Origin: Pseudomonas yamanorum
GTDB lineage: Bacteria; Pseudomonadota; Gammaproteobacteria; Pseudomonadales; Pseudomonadaceae
Length of the DNA: 64,000 nucleotides
Direction: 5' to 3'
NCBI RefSeq assembly: GCF_900105735.1
Contig: NZ_LT629793.1
Span: 2,976,001 to 3,040,000 of the forward strand
Part shown: positions 1 through 8,780 of the stretch, piece by piece
Position numbering within the stretch: position 1 is the stretch's first letter
Layout: each line of letters opens with the position of its first letter
Program-made: the position numbers and the translations under genes
The notes under the pieces: generated by a model
The model's database searches: none
The model's input: only the letters and a program-made list of their open reading frames with translations
What the model was told of the DNA's origin: nothing

Positions 1-1133
1 TGGCCAAACTGGCCAATGCTCCGTTCATCAAGGTCGAAGCCACCAAGTTCACCGAAGTGGGCTATGTGGGCCGTGACGTCGAGTCGATCATTCGGGACCT
101 GGCCGACGCTGCCCTGAAGCTGCTGCGCGAACAGGAAATGACCAAGGTCAGCCATCGCGCCGAAGACGCCGCCGAAGAACGCATCCTCGACGCCCTGCTG
201 CCACCAGCACGCATGGGCTTCAACGAAGACGCCGCACCGAGCTCGGATTCCAACACCCGCCAGCTGTTCCGCAAGCGCCTGCGTGAAGGCCAGCTGGACG
301 ACAAGGAAATCGAGATCGAAGTCGCCGAAGTGTCCGGCGTCGACATCTCCGCACCGCCTGGCATGGAAGAAATGACCAGCCAGTTGCAGAACCTGTTCGC
401 CAACATGGGCAAGGGCAAGAAGAAAAGCCGCAAGCTCAAGGTGAAGGAAGCGCTGAAACTGGTGCGCGACGAAGAAGCCGGGCGCCTGGTGAATGAGGAA
501 GAGCTCAAGGCCAAGGCCCTGGAAGCGGTCGAGCAGCACGGCATCGTGTTTATCGACGAGATCGACAAGGTGGCCAAGCGCGGTAACTCCGGCGGCGTCG
601 ACGTATCCCGCGAAGGCGTGCAGCGTGACCTGCTGCCGCTGATCGAAGGCTGCACCGTCAACACCAAGCTGGGCATGGTCAAGACCGACCACATCCTGTT
701 TATCGCTTCCGGTGCGTTCCACCTGAGCAAGCCGAGCGATCTGGTGCCGGAGCTGCAAGGCCGTCTACCAATTCGCGTTGAGCTGAAAGCACTGACGCCA
801 GGCGACTTCGAACGCATCCTCAGTGAGCCCCATGCGTCGCTGACCGAGCAATACCGCGAACTGCTGAAAACCGAAGGCTTGGGCATTGAGTTCCTGCCGG
901 ACGGTATCAAGCGTTTGGCCGAGATCGCCTGGCAGGTCAACGAGAAGACCGAGAACATCGGTGCCCGTCGTTTGCACACCTTGCTTGAACGCCTGCTGGA
1001 GGAAGTGTCCTTCAGTGCTGGCGACATGGCGGGCGCGCAGAATGGCGTGGCGATCAAGATCGACGCCGACTACGTCAACAGCCACTTGGGCGAATTGGCG
1101 CAGAACGAAGATCTGTCTCGTTATATCCTGTAA
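1..1133 (+). CDS. hslU: HslU, ATPase subunit of the HslUV protease (5' end outside window)
   Basis: This is the AAA+ unfoldase that feeds substrates into the HslV peptidase in the cytoplasm. About 376 residues are present, read in the frame starting at base 3. HslU is normally about 445 residues, so roughly the first 70, including the Walker A loop, lie before the window. Visible features are the start of the I-domain region after [18 protein letters not shown], a Walker B segment [11 protein letters not shown], the sensor stretch [16 protein letters not shown] followed by [13 protein letters not shown], and the C-terminal arginine-rich lid [18 protein letters not shown]. It ends in LSRYIL, typical of the family, whose C-terminal tail docks into HslV. 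The upstream partner hslV would be expected just outside the window. The assignment is secure. Confidence 0.97.
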   Translation, partial: AKLANAPFIKVEATKFTEVGYVGRDVESIIRDLADAALKLLREQEMTKVSHRAEDAAEERILDALLPPARMGFNEDAAPSSDSNTRQLFRKRLREGQLDDKEIEIEVAEVSGVDISAPPGMEEMTSQLQNLFANMGKGKKKSRKLKVKEALKLVRDEEAGRLVNEEELKAKALEAVEQHGIVFIDEIDKVAKRGNSGGVDVSREGVQRDLLPLIEGCTVNTKLGMVKTDHILFIASGAFHLSKPSDLVPELQGRLPIRVELKALTPGDFERILSEPHASLTEQYRELLKTEGLGIEFLPDGIKRLAEIAWQVNEKTENIGARRLHTLLERLLEEVSFSAGDMAGAQNGVAIKIDADYVNSHLGELAQNEDLSRYIL

Positions 1134-1171
1134 GCCACATATAGAACCGGCCTGCATAGCAGCCTGGCTTG

Positions 1172-1260
1172 TGTGGGAGCTGGCTTGCCTGCGATAGCCT
1201 CACCTCGGTGCAACTGATACACCGAGGCGCTGCCATCGCGGGCAAGCCCGGCTCCCACAG
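1172..1260. repeat. REP palindrome pair (GGCTTGCCTGCGA subtype)
   Basis: An inverted pair of REP-like units begins TGTGGGAGC and ends GCTCCCACAG, with a short inner hairpin (CACCTCGGTG / CACCGAGG). It sits between hslU and the DUF971 gene and could fold into a long cruciform or an mRNA hairpin. Confidence 0.85.
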
Positions 1261-1318
1261 AGACCAGGCTCCTGCACGATGCCGGTTCCTTCAGGATCAT
1301 CTCTGAGCGGTTCCCCAA

Positions 1319-1696
1319 ATGACCAAACTGCCTACCGCCATCAACCTGCACAAAGCCTCCAAGACCCTGGGCCTTACCTACGGTCCTGACGAGGTGTATC
1401 AACTGCCCGCCGAATTCCTTCGCGTGCACTCCCCCTCCGCCGAGGTCCAGGGCCACGGCAAACCGATCCTGCAATTCGGCAAGCTCAATGTCGGTTTGAC
1501 CAAGATCGAACCCGCCGGCCAATACGCACTGAAATTGACCTTCGACGACGGTCATGACAGCGGATTGTTCACCTGGGACTACCTCTATCAACTTGCCGTG
1601 CGTCAGGACGCGCTGTGGGCTGACTATCTTGCCGAACTGAAAGCCGCCGGAAAAACCCGCGACCCGAGCCAGTCGGTCGTACGGCTGATGCTCTAG
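1319..1696 (+). CDS. DUF971 domain protein
   Basis: A 125-residue protein of the DUF971 family, which is related to the N-terminal domain of gamma-butyrobetaine hydroxylase and is found alone in many proteobacteria. Visible family features are the early segment LHKASKTLGLTYGPDEVYQLPAE, broken here into LHKASKTLGL and GPDEVYQLPAEFLRVHSPSA, and the late motif DDGHDSGLFTWDYLYQLA. The product is small, soluble and lacks a signal peptide. The function is not established; a role in iron-sulfur or metal-related processes has been suggested for relatives, but nothing in this sequence tests that. Position between hslU and the pha cluster matches other Pseudomonas genomes. Confidence 0.85.
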   Translation: MTKLPTAINLHKASKTLGLTYGPDEVYQLPAEFLRVHSPSAEVQGHGKPILQFGKLNVGLTKIEPAGQYALKLTFDDGHDSGLFTWDYLYQLAVRQDALWADYLAELKAAGKTRDPSQSVVRLML

Positions 1697-1814
1697 CTCA
1701 GGCCTCTTGCTCATTAGTGGGCATTTTCTAATTCCATCTGCTTGAATGCCCCTCTGTCGTGGCCAACGATTGGCCCGCTTGCGAAAAAAATTAAACTCGG
1801 GTAACCAATGGAAC

Positions 1815-1830
1815 TGGCAAGTTCCCTGCA
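1815..1830 (+). promoter_or_regulatory. Candidate sigma-54 promoter of phaC1
   Basis: TGGCAAGTTCCCTGCA has the GG-N10-GC spacing of a -24/-12 element and lies about 115 bases before phaC1. Sigma-54 control of phaC1 has been proposed in other Pseudomonas. The rest of 1697-1945 shows no gene. Confidence 0.45.
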
Positions 1831-1945
1831 TTTGACGATGCGGTATTAACGGTCACCCGAGCAGTAGTACCAGGCTGTGCTGTGTGGCAAGTAGTGGTAC
1901 ACAGCGGTACCCGGTACTCGTCTGTCGGACAATGGAGCGTCGTAG

Positions 1946-3625
1946 ATGAGTAACAAGAACAACGATGACTTGAAACGCCAAGCCTCGGAAAACACCCTGG
2001 GGCTGAACCCGATCATCGCGTTACGGAAAAAGGATTTACTGGCATCCGCTCGGATGGTGCTGACCCAGGCCATCAAACAACCGTTGCACAGCGTCAAGCA
2101 CGTCGCCCATTTTGGCGTCGAATTGAAGAACGTGGTGTTCGGCAAATCACAGCTGACACCCGAGGCCGACGACCGCCGCTTCAACGACCCGGCGTGGACC
2201 CAGAACCCGCTCTACAAACGTTACCTGCAAACCTACCTGGCGTGGCGCAAGGAGCTGCACGACTGGATCGGTGACAGCAACTTGTCGGAGCACGACATCA
2301 GCCGCGGTCACTTCGTCATCAACCTGATGACCGAGGCCATGGCGCCTACCAACAGTGCGGCCAACCCGGCGGCGGTCAAACGCTTCTTCGAAACCGGCGG
2401 CAAGAGCCTGCTGGATGGCCTGTCGCATCTGGCCAAGGACATGGTGCACAACGGCGGAATGCCGAGCCAGGTCAACATGGGCGCCTTTGAAGTGGGCAAG
2501 AGCCTGGGCACCACCGAAGGCGCCGTAGTGTTTCGCAACGATGTGCTGGAGCTGATCCAGTACCGGCCGATCACCGAGCAGGTGTACGAACGCCCGCTGC
2601 TGGTGGTGCCGCCGCAGATCAACAAATTCTATGTATTCGACCTGAGCCCGGACAAGAGCCTGGCGCGCTTCTGCCTGCGCAATAACCAGCAGACGTTTAT
2701 CGTCAGTTGGCGCAACCCCACCAAGGCCCAGCGCGAGTGGGGCCTGTCGACCTATATCGAGGCGCTGAAAGAAGCGGTCGATGTGGTGAGCGCGATCACC
2801 GGCAGCAAAGACATCAACATGCTCGGCGCCTGCTCCGGCGGCATCACCTGCACCGCCCTGCTGGGCCACTACGCGGCGCTGGGCGAGAAGAAGGTCAACG
2901 CCCTGACCCTGCTGGTGAGCGTGCTGGACACCACCCTGGACACCCAGGTGGCGCTGTTCGTCGACGAGCAGACCCTGGAAGCGGCCAAGCGCCATTCCTA
3001 CCAGGCCGGCGTGCTGGAAGGCCGCGACATGGCCAAGGTGTTTGCCTGGATGCGCCCCAACGACCTGATCTGGAATTACTGGGTCAACAACTACCTGCTG
3101 GGCAACGAACCGCCGGTGTTCGACATCCTGTTCTGGAACAACGACACCACCCGCTTGCCGGCCGCGTTCCACGGCGACCTGATCGAGCTGTTCAAGAACA
3201 ACCCATTGGTGCGCGCCAATGCCCTCGAAGTGTGCGGCACGCCGATCGACCTGAAGCAGGTCACCGCCGATATCTATTCGTTGGCCGGCACCAACGACCA
3301 CATCACACCGTGGCAGTCCTGCTACAAGTCGGCACAGCTGTTTGGCGGCAAGGTTGAGTTTGTGCTGTCCAGCAGCGGGCATATCCAGAGCATCCTGAAC
3401 CCGCCGGGCAACCCCAAGTCGCGCTACCAGACCAGCGACACGATGCCGGGCAAGGCACTCGACTGGCAGGAGAACGCCACCAAGCACACCGATTCGTGGT
3501 GGCTGCACTGGCAGGCCTGGCAGGCGGAGCGGTCGGGCAAGTTGAAGAAGGCGCCGACGGCGCTGGGTAATAAAGCGTACGCAGCGGCTGAAGCGGCGCC
3601 GGGCACATACGTTCACGAAAGGTAG
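1946..3625 (+). CDS. phaC1: Class II PHA synthase 1
   Basis: Polymerises (R)-3-hydroxyacyl-CoA of medium chain length into polyhydroxyalkanoate on the surface of PHA granules, releasing CoA. The 559 residues equal the usual class II length. The lipase-box-like motif GACSGG places the catalytic cysteine at residue 296, exactly where it is known in Pseudomonas synthases. The remaining triad members lie in NDHITPW (Asp near 452) and SSSGHIQS (His near 480). The ATG at 1946 follows a short purine-rich stretch and gives the normal N terminus MSNKNNDDLK. It heads the phaC1-phaZ-phaC2-phaD cluster. A sigma-54-like element lies upstream, and a REP pair separates it from phaZ, which could decouple expression of the two genes. 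Confidence 0.98.
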   Translation: MSNKNNDDLKRQASENTLGLNPIIALRKKDLLASARMVLTQAIKQPLHSVKHVAHFGVELKNVVFGKSQLTPEADDRRFNDPAWTQNPLYKRYLQTYLAWRKELHDWIGDSNLSEHDISRGHFVINLMTEAMAPTNSAANPAAVKRFFETGGKSLLDGLSHLAKDMVHNGGMPSQVNMGAFEVGKSLGTTEGAVVFRNDVLELIQYRPITEQVYERPLLVVPPQINKFYVFDLSPDKSLARFCLRNNQQTFIVSWRNPTKAQREWGLSTYIEALKEAVDVVSAITGSKDINMLGACSGGITCTALLGHYAALGEKKVNALTLLVSVLDTTLDTQVALFVDEQTLEAAKRHSYQAGVLEGRDMAKVFAWMRPNDLIWNYWVNNYLLGNEPPVFDILFWNNDTTRLPAAFHGDLIELFKNNPLVRANALEVCGTPIDLKQVTADIYSLAGTNDHITPWQSCYKSAQLFGGKVEFVLSSSGHIQSILNPPGNPKSRYQTSDTMPGKALDWQENATKHTDSWWLHWQAWQAERSGKLKKAPTALGNKAYAAAEAAPGTYVHER

Positions 3626-3640
3626 GCTGGAATGGGATCA

Positions 3641-3731
3641 AATGTGGGAGCTGGCTTGCCTGCGATGGCATCAACTCGGTATGCCTGATACACCGCAGCG
3701 TCTGCATCGCAGGCAAGCCAGCTCCCACATT
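3641..3731. repeat. REP palindrome pair between phaC1 and phaZ
   Basis: Inverted units with outer arms AATGTGGGAGCTGGCTTGCC and its complement flank an inner, imperfect stem. The element occupies nearly all of the phaC1-phaZ intergenic space and may form a strong mRNA hairpin or attenuator inside the cluster. Confidence 0.88.
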
Positions 3732-3777
3732 AACCGTGTTCCCGCAGGGAAATAGCGCCATTTTGCAGGGTAAGCCC

Positions 3778-4623
3778 ATGCCGCAACCGTTCATCTTCCG
3801 TACCATCGACCTGGATGGCCAAGCCATCCGCACGGCGGTACGCCCGGGCAAGCCTCACTTGACGCCGCTGCTGATTTTCAACGGCATCGGCGCCAACCTT
3901 GAGCTGGTGTTTCCGTTCGTCCAGGCCTTGGACCCGGACCTGGAAGTGATTGCCTTTGATGTGCCAGGCGTCGGCGGTTCGTCGACCCCCAGCCGGCCTT
4001 ATCGCTTTCCCGGCCTGGCCAAACTCACCGCGCGCATGCTCGATTACCTGGACTATGGCCAGGTCAACGCGGTAGGCGTTTCCTGGGGCGGCGCGCTGGC
4101 GCAGCAGTTCGCCTATGACTATCCGGAGCGCTGCAAAAAACTGATCCTCGCCGCCACCGCCGCCGGCGCCTTTATGGTGCCGGGCAAACCGAAAGTCTTG
4201 TGGTTGATGGCCAGTCCGCGGCGTTATATCCAACCGTCCCATGTGGTGCGCATTGCCCCGATGATCTACGGCGGCTCCTTCCGTCGGGACTCCAAGCTGG
4301 CCGCCGAACACGCCAGCAAAGTGCGTTCGGCGGGCAAGTTGGGCTACTACTGGCAACTGTTCGCCGGGCTTGGCTGGACCAGCATCCACTGGCTGCACAA
4401 GATCAAGCAACCAACCCTGGTGCTGGCCGGCGACGACGACCCGCTGATCCCGCTGATCAACATGCGCATGCTGGCCTGGCGCATACCCAACGCTCAACTG
4501 CACATCATCGACGACGGTCATCTGTTTCTGATTACCCGGGCCGAGGCCGTGGCGCCGATCATCATGAAATTTCTCCAGGAGGAACGCCTGAGGGCGGTGA
4601 TTCACCCGCAACCTGCGCTTTAG
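3778..4623 (+). CDS. phaZ: Intracellular PHA depolymerase
   Basis: Granule-bound alpha/beta hydrolase that releases 3-hydroxyalkanoic acids from stored medium-chain PHA. From ATG 3778 (MPQPFIFRTIDL) the protein is 281 residues, the usual family size; an in-frame start further upstream at 3736 would lie within REP-flanking sequence and is less likely. The nucleophile elbow GVSWGGAL puts Ser at residue 102, as in characterised Pseudomonas PhaZ. The acid and histidine probably lie in AGDDDPLIP and IDDGHLFLIT. It sits between the two synthase genes, so synthesis and mobilisation are encoded together. Confidence 0.97.
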   Translation: MPQPFIFRTIDLDGQAIRTAVRPGKPHLTPLLIFNGIGANLELVFPFVQALDPDLEVIAFDVPGVGGSSTPSRPYRFPGLAKLTARMLDYLDYGQVNAVGVSWGGALAQQFAYDYPERCKKLILAATAAGAFMVPGKPKVLWLMASPRRYIQPSHVVRIAPMIYGGSFRRDSKLAAEHASKVRSAGKLGYYWQLFAGLGWTSIHWLHKIKQPTLVLAGDDDPLIPLINMRMLAWRIPNAQLHIIDDGHLFLITRAEAVAPIIMKFLQEERLRAVIHPQPAL

Positions 4624-4724
4624 ACGGCGGCGGTCAGGACGACCGCGCCGCGCAACTTGGCCAGAACCAACTATGGTTCTGAATTGGCGTGCTTGTTGAT
4701 GGCTTGACGAAGGAGTGTTGGCGC

Positions 4725-6407
4725 ATGCGAGAAAGACCCGTATCGAACCCGGTGCCCACACCCGCCGCGTTCATCAATGCACAAAGCGCGATCACCGGCC
4801 TGCGCGGCCGGGATTTGCTCTCGACCCTGCGCAGCGTCGCCGCACACGGCCTGCGCAACCCGGTGCATACCGCCCGCCACGCCCTGAAGTTGGGCGGGCA
4901 ATTGGGCCGTGTGCTGCTCGGGGAAACGGTGCACGAGCCGAACCCGGCCGACAGCCGTTTCGCCGACCCGACCTGGCAGCTCAACCCGTTTTATCGGCGC
5001 AGCCTGCAAGCCTATTTGAGCTGGCAGAAGCAGACCCGTCACTGGATCGACGACAGTAACCTGAGCGCCGACGACCGGGCACGGGCGCACTTTGCCTTTT
5101 CCCTGCTCAACGATGCGGTGTCGCCTTCAAACAGCCTGCTCAACCCACTGGCCATCAAGGAACTGCTCAATTCCGGCGGCAACAGCGTGGTGCGTGGCGT
5201 CAGCAACCTGTTCGACGACCTGCTGCACAACAATGGCTTGCCGAGGCAGGTCACCAAGCAGGCCTTTGAAGTCGGCAAGACGGTGGCTACCACGCCGGGC
5301 TCGGTGGTGTTTCGCAACGAACTGCTGGAGCTGATCCAGTACAAGCCCATGAGTGAAAAACAGTACGCCAAGCCGCTGCTGATCGTGCCGCCGCAAATCA
5401 ACAAGTACTACATTTTCGACTTGAGCCCGAACAACAGCTTCGTCCAGTTCGCCCTGAAAAATGGCCTGCAGGTGTTTATGGTCAGCTGGCGCAACCCGGA
5501 TGTACGCCACCGCGAATGGGGCTTGTCCACCTACGTCGCCGCTCTGGAAGAAGCAGTGAACGTGACCCGCGCAATCACTGGAGCCCGCGAAGTCAACCTG
5601 ATGGGCGCCTGCGCCGGGGGCCTGACCATCGCCGCGCTGCAAGGCCATCTACAGGCCAAGCGCCAGCTGCGCCGCATCTCCAGCGCCAGCTACCTGGTGA
5701 GCCTGCTGGACAGCCAGATCGACAGCCCCGCCACCTTGTTCGCCGACGAACAAACCCTGGAAGCCGCCAAGCGCCGCTCCTATCAACAAGGTGTGCTCGA
5801 TGGACGCGACATGGCCAAGGTGTTCGCCTGGATGCGTCCCAACGACCTGATCTGGAATTACTGGATCAACAACTACCTGCTGGGCAAGGAACCACCGGCC
5901 TTCGACATCCTGTACTGGAACAACGACAACACCCGCCTGCCCGCCGCGCTGCATGGCGACTTGCTGGACTTCTTCAAGCACAACCCGCTGAGTCATCCCG
6001 GTGGCCTGGAAGTTTGCGGCACGCCCATCGACTTGCAGAAGGTCACGGTGGACAGCTTCAGCGTGGGCGGGATCAACGACCACATCACGCCGTGGGACGC
6101 GGTGTACCGCTCAACCCAACTGCTGGGCGGCGACAAGCGCTTCATTCTGTCCAATAGCGGGCATATCCAGAGCATCCTCAACCCGCCAGGCAATCCCAAG
6201 GCCAACTACGTCGAGAACCTCAAGCTGAGCAGCGACCCGCGTGCCTGGTACTACGACGCCGATCATGTCGAGGGCAGTTGGTGGCCCAATTGGCTGGCGT
6301 GGATCCAGCAGCGCTCCGGTGTGCAGCGCGAAACCCTGACCGCCCTGGGCAACCAGAATTACCCACCGATGGAAGCGGCGCCGGGCACTTATGTGCGGGT
6401 CCGCTGA
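4725..6407 (+). CDS. phaC2: Class II PHA synthase 2
   Basis: Second medium-chain-length PHA synthase, closely similar to PhaC1 over its whole length. ATG 4725 (MRERPVSNPV) is preceded by AAGGAG at a good distance and gives 560 residues, the standard PhaC2 length; the open frame extends a little upstream to 4689 without an RBS. The active-site motif is GACAGG with Cys at residue 296, where PhaC1 has GACSGG. The conserved NDHITPW and NSGHIQS motifs supply the Asp and His. The enzyme is expected to differ from PhaC1 in monomer preference. It is followed 27 bases later by phaD, probably in the same transcript. Confidence 0.97.
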   Translation: MRERPVSNPVPTPAAFINAQSAITGLRGRDLLSTLRSVAAHGLRNPVHTARHALKLGGQLGRVLLGETVHEPNPADSRFADPTWQLNPFYRRSLQAYLSWQKQTRHWIDDSNLSADDRARAHFAFSLLNDAVSPSNSLLNPLAIKELLNSGGNSVVRGVSNLFDDLLHNNGLPRQVTKQAFEVGKTVATTPGSVVFRNELLELIQYKPMSEKQYAKPLLIVPPQINKYYIFDLSPNNSFVQFALKNGLQVFMVSWRNPDVRHREWGLSTYVAALEEAVNVTRAITGAREVNLMGACAGGLTIAALQGHLQAKRQLRRISSASYLVSLLDSQIDSPATLFADEQTLEAAKRRSYQQGVLDGRDMAKVFAWMRPNDLIWNYWINNYLLGKEPPAFDILYWNNDNTRLPAALHGDLLDFFKHNPLSHPGGLEVCGTPIDLQKVTVDSFSVGGINDHITPWDAVYRSTQLLGGDKRFILSNSGHIQSILNPPGNPKANYVENLKLSSDPRAWYYDADHVEGSWWPNWLAWIQQRSGVQRETLTALGNQNYPPMEAAPGTYVRVR

Positions 6408-6434
6408 GCCCAACGAAGACCTTAAGAAGACTGG

Positions 6435-7055
6435 ATGAAGACCCGCGACCGTATCCTTGAATGTGCCTTGCAGTTGTTCAACCACAAGGGCGAGCCGAAC
6501 GTGTCGACCATGGAGGTGGCGAATGAAATGGGGATCAGTCCCGGCAATCTCTATTACCACTTCCATGGCAAGGAGCCACTGGTGCTCGGGCTGTTCGAGC
6601 GCTTCCAAGCCGAATTGGCGCCGTTGCTCGACCCTCCTGACGACGCCCAACTGGCGGCCGAGGATTACTGGCTATTCCTGCACCTGATCGTGGAGCGTAT
6701 GGCCCACTACCGGTTCCTGTTCCAGGACTTGTCAAACTTGGCGGGGCGTTTGCCGAAACTGGCCAAGGGCATTCGCAACCTGCTGACGGCGCTCAAGCGC
6801 ACGCTGGCCTCGTTGCTGGCCCGACTCAAGACGGATGGGCAATTGGTCAGTGACACCCAGGCGCTGGGGCAGTTGGTGGAACAGATCACCATGACCCTGC
6901 TGTTTTCCCTGGACTACCAACGGATTCTCGACCGTGAGGGTGAGGTGCGGGTGGTGGTGTACCAGATCATGATGCTGGTGGCGCCGCATCTTTTGATGCC
7001 GGCGAGGCTGGCGACAGAGAGGTTGGCGCTCAGGTACCTGGACGACGCGGACTAA
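6435..7055 (+). CDS. phaD: TetR-family regulator PhaD
   Basis: A 206-residue TetR-type protein. The N-terminal helix-turn-helix runs from KTRDRILECALQLFN through STMEVANEMGISPGNLYYHF, the typical TetR recognition region. The C-terminal part is the divergent ligand-binding domain. In P. putida PhaD is an activator of the phaC1 and phaI promoters that responds to a product of fatty acid beta-oxidation; that role is inferred here from synteny. It ends the plus-strand pha cluster and runs into a REP pair and a terminator shared with phaF. Confidence 0.95.
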   Translation: MKTRDRILECALQLFNHKGEPNVSTMEVANEMGISPGNLYYHFHGKEPLVLGLFERFQAELAPLLDPPDDAQLAAEDYWLFLHLIVERMAHYRFLFQDLSNLAGRLPKLAKGIRNLLTALKRTLASLLARLKTDGQLVSDTQALGQLVEQITMTLLFSLDYQRILDREGEVRVVVYQIMMLVAPHLLMPARLATERLALRYLDDAD

Positions 7056-7148
7056 AATGTGGGAGCGGGCTTGCTCGCGAAAGCGAAGTGTCAGTCAGCA
7101 CATGTGTGACTGATCCACCGCTTTCGCGAGCAAGCCCGCTCCCACATT
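7056..7148. repeat. REP palindrome pair downstream of phaD
   Basis: Outer arms AATGTGGGAGCGGGCTTGCT and its complement extend inward through CTCGCGAAAGCG / CGCTTTCGCGAG. It lies between phaD and the shared terminator and is the GCTTGCTCGCGA subtype. Confidence 0.9.
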
Positions 7149-7174
7149 GGATTTGTGTTGTTCTGTAGATTCCA

Positions 7175-7210
7175 TAAAAAACGCCCGACCTTTGCAGGCC
7201 GGGCGTTTTT
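7175..7210. terminator. Bidirectional terminator between phaD and phaF
   Basis: A GC-rich stem (ACGCCCGACC / GGCCGGGCGT, loop TTTGCA) is flanked by A-run on the left and T-run on the right. It can therefore terminate phaD on the plus strand and phaF on the minus strand. Confidence 0.9.
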
Positions 7211-7226
7211 AGGCGTCCCGTAAAAA

Positions 7227-8240
7227 TCAGGACTGACTGGTAGGCGTCGGGGTTGCCGGCGTTGCAGTCGGGGTAGCAGCAGCGTGGGTCGGTGGGGTCA
7301 CCGAGTTGGTCGCTGGCGCAGGGGTTGCAGGCTTGGCCGCTACCGCTGGCTTTGGCGCTGCTGGCTTTTTGGCTACGGCCGGCTTCTTCGCCGCGGCCGG
7401 TTTGGCAGCCGGCTTGGCCGCTACAGGTTTTGCAGCCGCAGGTTTGGCGGCGGGTTTGGCTGCAACCGGCTTGGCTGCTGGTTTCGCAGCGGCTGGTTTG
7501 GCAGCAGACTTCGCTGCAGCAGGTTTAGCGGCAGCGGTTTTAGCCGCTGGCTTGGCTGCTGCTTTGGCTGCCGGCTTGGCTGCAGGTTTTGCAGCTGCTT
7601 TAGCGGCCACTGGTTTAGCGGCAGGCTTGGCGGCCGGTTTAGCCGCTGCGGTTTTAGCCGCAGGCTTGGCAGCCGGTTTTGCAGCCGCTTTGGCCGACGC
7701 CTTGGCGGCTGGCTTGGCTGCTGGTTTGGCGGCGGCCTTGACCAGCGGTTTAGCGGCGGACTTTGCAGCAGGCTTGGCCGCTGCAGTTTTCGCAGCCGGC
7801 TTGGCAGCCGGTTTAGCCGCAGCGGTTTTAGCCGCAACTGGCGCAGCTTTAAGGCCGGTGAGTTTTTCGATTTGCTTGGTCAAGGTATCGACCTTGCTGT
7901 GCAGCGCTTTCACTTCAGTACGGCTAGGTACGCCGAGTCGCGAAATGGCACTGTTCAGGCGCTTGTCAAAAGCCCCTTCCAGTTCGCCCCACTTATCGCT
8001 GATACGTGATTTGGCAGAACCGGCGGAAGCCTTTGCCGCATCGACTTGTTTACCCACTGTGCTCTTGGTCAACTTCTCGGCCTTCTCGCCGTCTTTAACC
8101 AAAGTCTCGAAGTATTTACCGCCGTCACTGCTCACCTTCGAGTACACGCCTAAACCGGCCAGCCAGATCTTGCGGGAGTATTTTTCAACTTCCCCGATCC
8201 ACGAGCTGCCTTCTTTATCAGTAGTCTTTTTACCAGCCAT
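7227..8240 (-). CDS. phaF: PhaF, histone H1-like phasin
   Basis: PHA granule-associated protein that in P. putida also binds DNA and helps distribute granules between daughter cells. The 337 residues fall into an N-terminal phasin domain (about 1-130, with EKYSRKIWLAGLGVYSKV shared with PhaI and a coiled-coil segment KALHSKVDTLTKQIEKL). From about 131 there is a very long Ala/Lys/Pro tail of AAKP-like repeats, and the last 35 residues are Pro/Thr rich. The tail is basic and resembles eukaryotic histone H1. It is longer than that of the P. putida protein, which I recall as about 260 residues in total. It follows phaI by 12 bases, so the two are co-transcribed, and ends just before the shared terminator. 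Confidence 0.95.
   Translation of the reverse strand: MAGKKTTDKEGSSWIGEVEKYSRKIWLAGLGVYSKVSSDGGKYFETLVKDGEKAEKLTKSTVGKQVDAAKASAGSAKSRISDKWGELEGAFDKRLNSAISRLGVPSRTEVKALHSKVDTLTKQIEKLTGLKAAPVAAKTAAAKPAAKPAAKTAAAKPAAKSAAKPLVKAAAKPAAKPAAKASAKAAAKPAAKPAAKTAAAKPAAKPAAKPVAAKAAAKPAAKPAAKAAAKPAAKTAAAKPAAAKSAAKPAAAKPAAKPVAAKPAAKPAAAKPVAAKPAAKPAAAKKPAVAKKPAAPKPAVAAKPATPAPATNSVTPPTHAAATPTATPATPTPTSQS
7330..7850 (-). repeat. AAKP-coding low-complexity repeat of phaF
   Basis: Degenerate tandem units coding AAKPAAKPAAK-type sequence with synonymous variation. Repetition at the DNA level makes copy-number change by slippage plausible. Confidence 0.85.
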
Positions 8241-8252
8241 CCCGTTGTCTCC

Positions 8253-8675
8253 TTAGTGTTTACGCGCGACACGTTCGAGCAATGCCGTCAGCTCATCGAG
8301 CTTAGCAGAGAGTGTCTCCACGTCATGTTTAGACGGAATGCCGATCCGATTCAAGGCACTTCCAACACGACTATCAAAAGCACGTTCAACTTTATCCAGT
8401 TGCACTTCGACTCGACCTTTGACGCCGAAGACTTCGCTCTTGACTTGATCAATCTGACTGTTGGCAGCATCAAGTTGTTCAATCACAACTTTTTTGCCTT
8501 TACTTTCAACATGTTGACCAGTCTTAACGAGCTCTTTGAAGTACTCGGCGCCCTCGCTTCCAACCTTGGCATAAGCCCCCAAACCGGCCAACCAGATCTT
8601 GCGGGCATAGGATTTAACGTCAGTCAGGGCGTTAGTTCCGGTAGCAATTTTTTTCTTCAAAATAACTTTGGCCAT
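8253..8675 (-). CDS. phaI: PhaI phasin
   Basis: Small granule-coating phasin of 140 residues. The ATG at 8675 (MAKVILKKKIATG) gives the usual length; a start four codons upstream is less likely. It shares with PhaF the segment YARKIWLAGLGAYAKVG and an amphipathic helical body, and ends in a predicted leucine-rich coiled coil ETLSAKLDELTALLERV. It lacks the basic tail of PhaF. It is the first gene of the phaI-phaF unit, in which PhaD would be the expected activator acting in the 8676-8780 upstream region; no operator was recognised there. Confidence 0.95.
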   Translation of the reverse strand: MAKVILKKKIATGTNALTDVKSYARKIWLAGLGAYAKVGSEGAEYFKELVKTGQHVESKGKKVVIEQLDAANSQIDQVKSEVFGVKGRVEVQLDKVERAFDSRVGSALNRIGIPSKHDVETLSAKLDELTALLERVARKH

Positions 8676-8780
8676 GGTGCACCTCACGCATAAAGGGGGG
8701 AGGAACTGCCCACAGAAGTTGAGGGCTTGGGCACAAAGTAGGCAGAAAAATTAGAATCGGCACCCTAAGAAGGACAAAAA

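Noticed and set aside
2147..3616. Minus-strand open frame of nearly 490 codons within phaC1
   Set aside because: Antisense shadow of a fully conserved synthase gene; no family resemblance.
7306..8256. Long Ala/Gly-rich open frame on the plus strand across phaF
   Set aside because: It mirrors the AAKP repeat on the opposite strand; no RBS, low-complexity product, and phaF itself is well supported.
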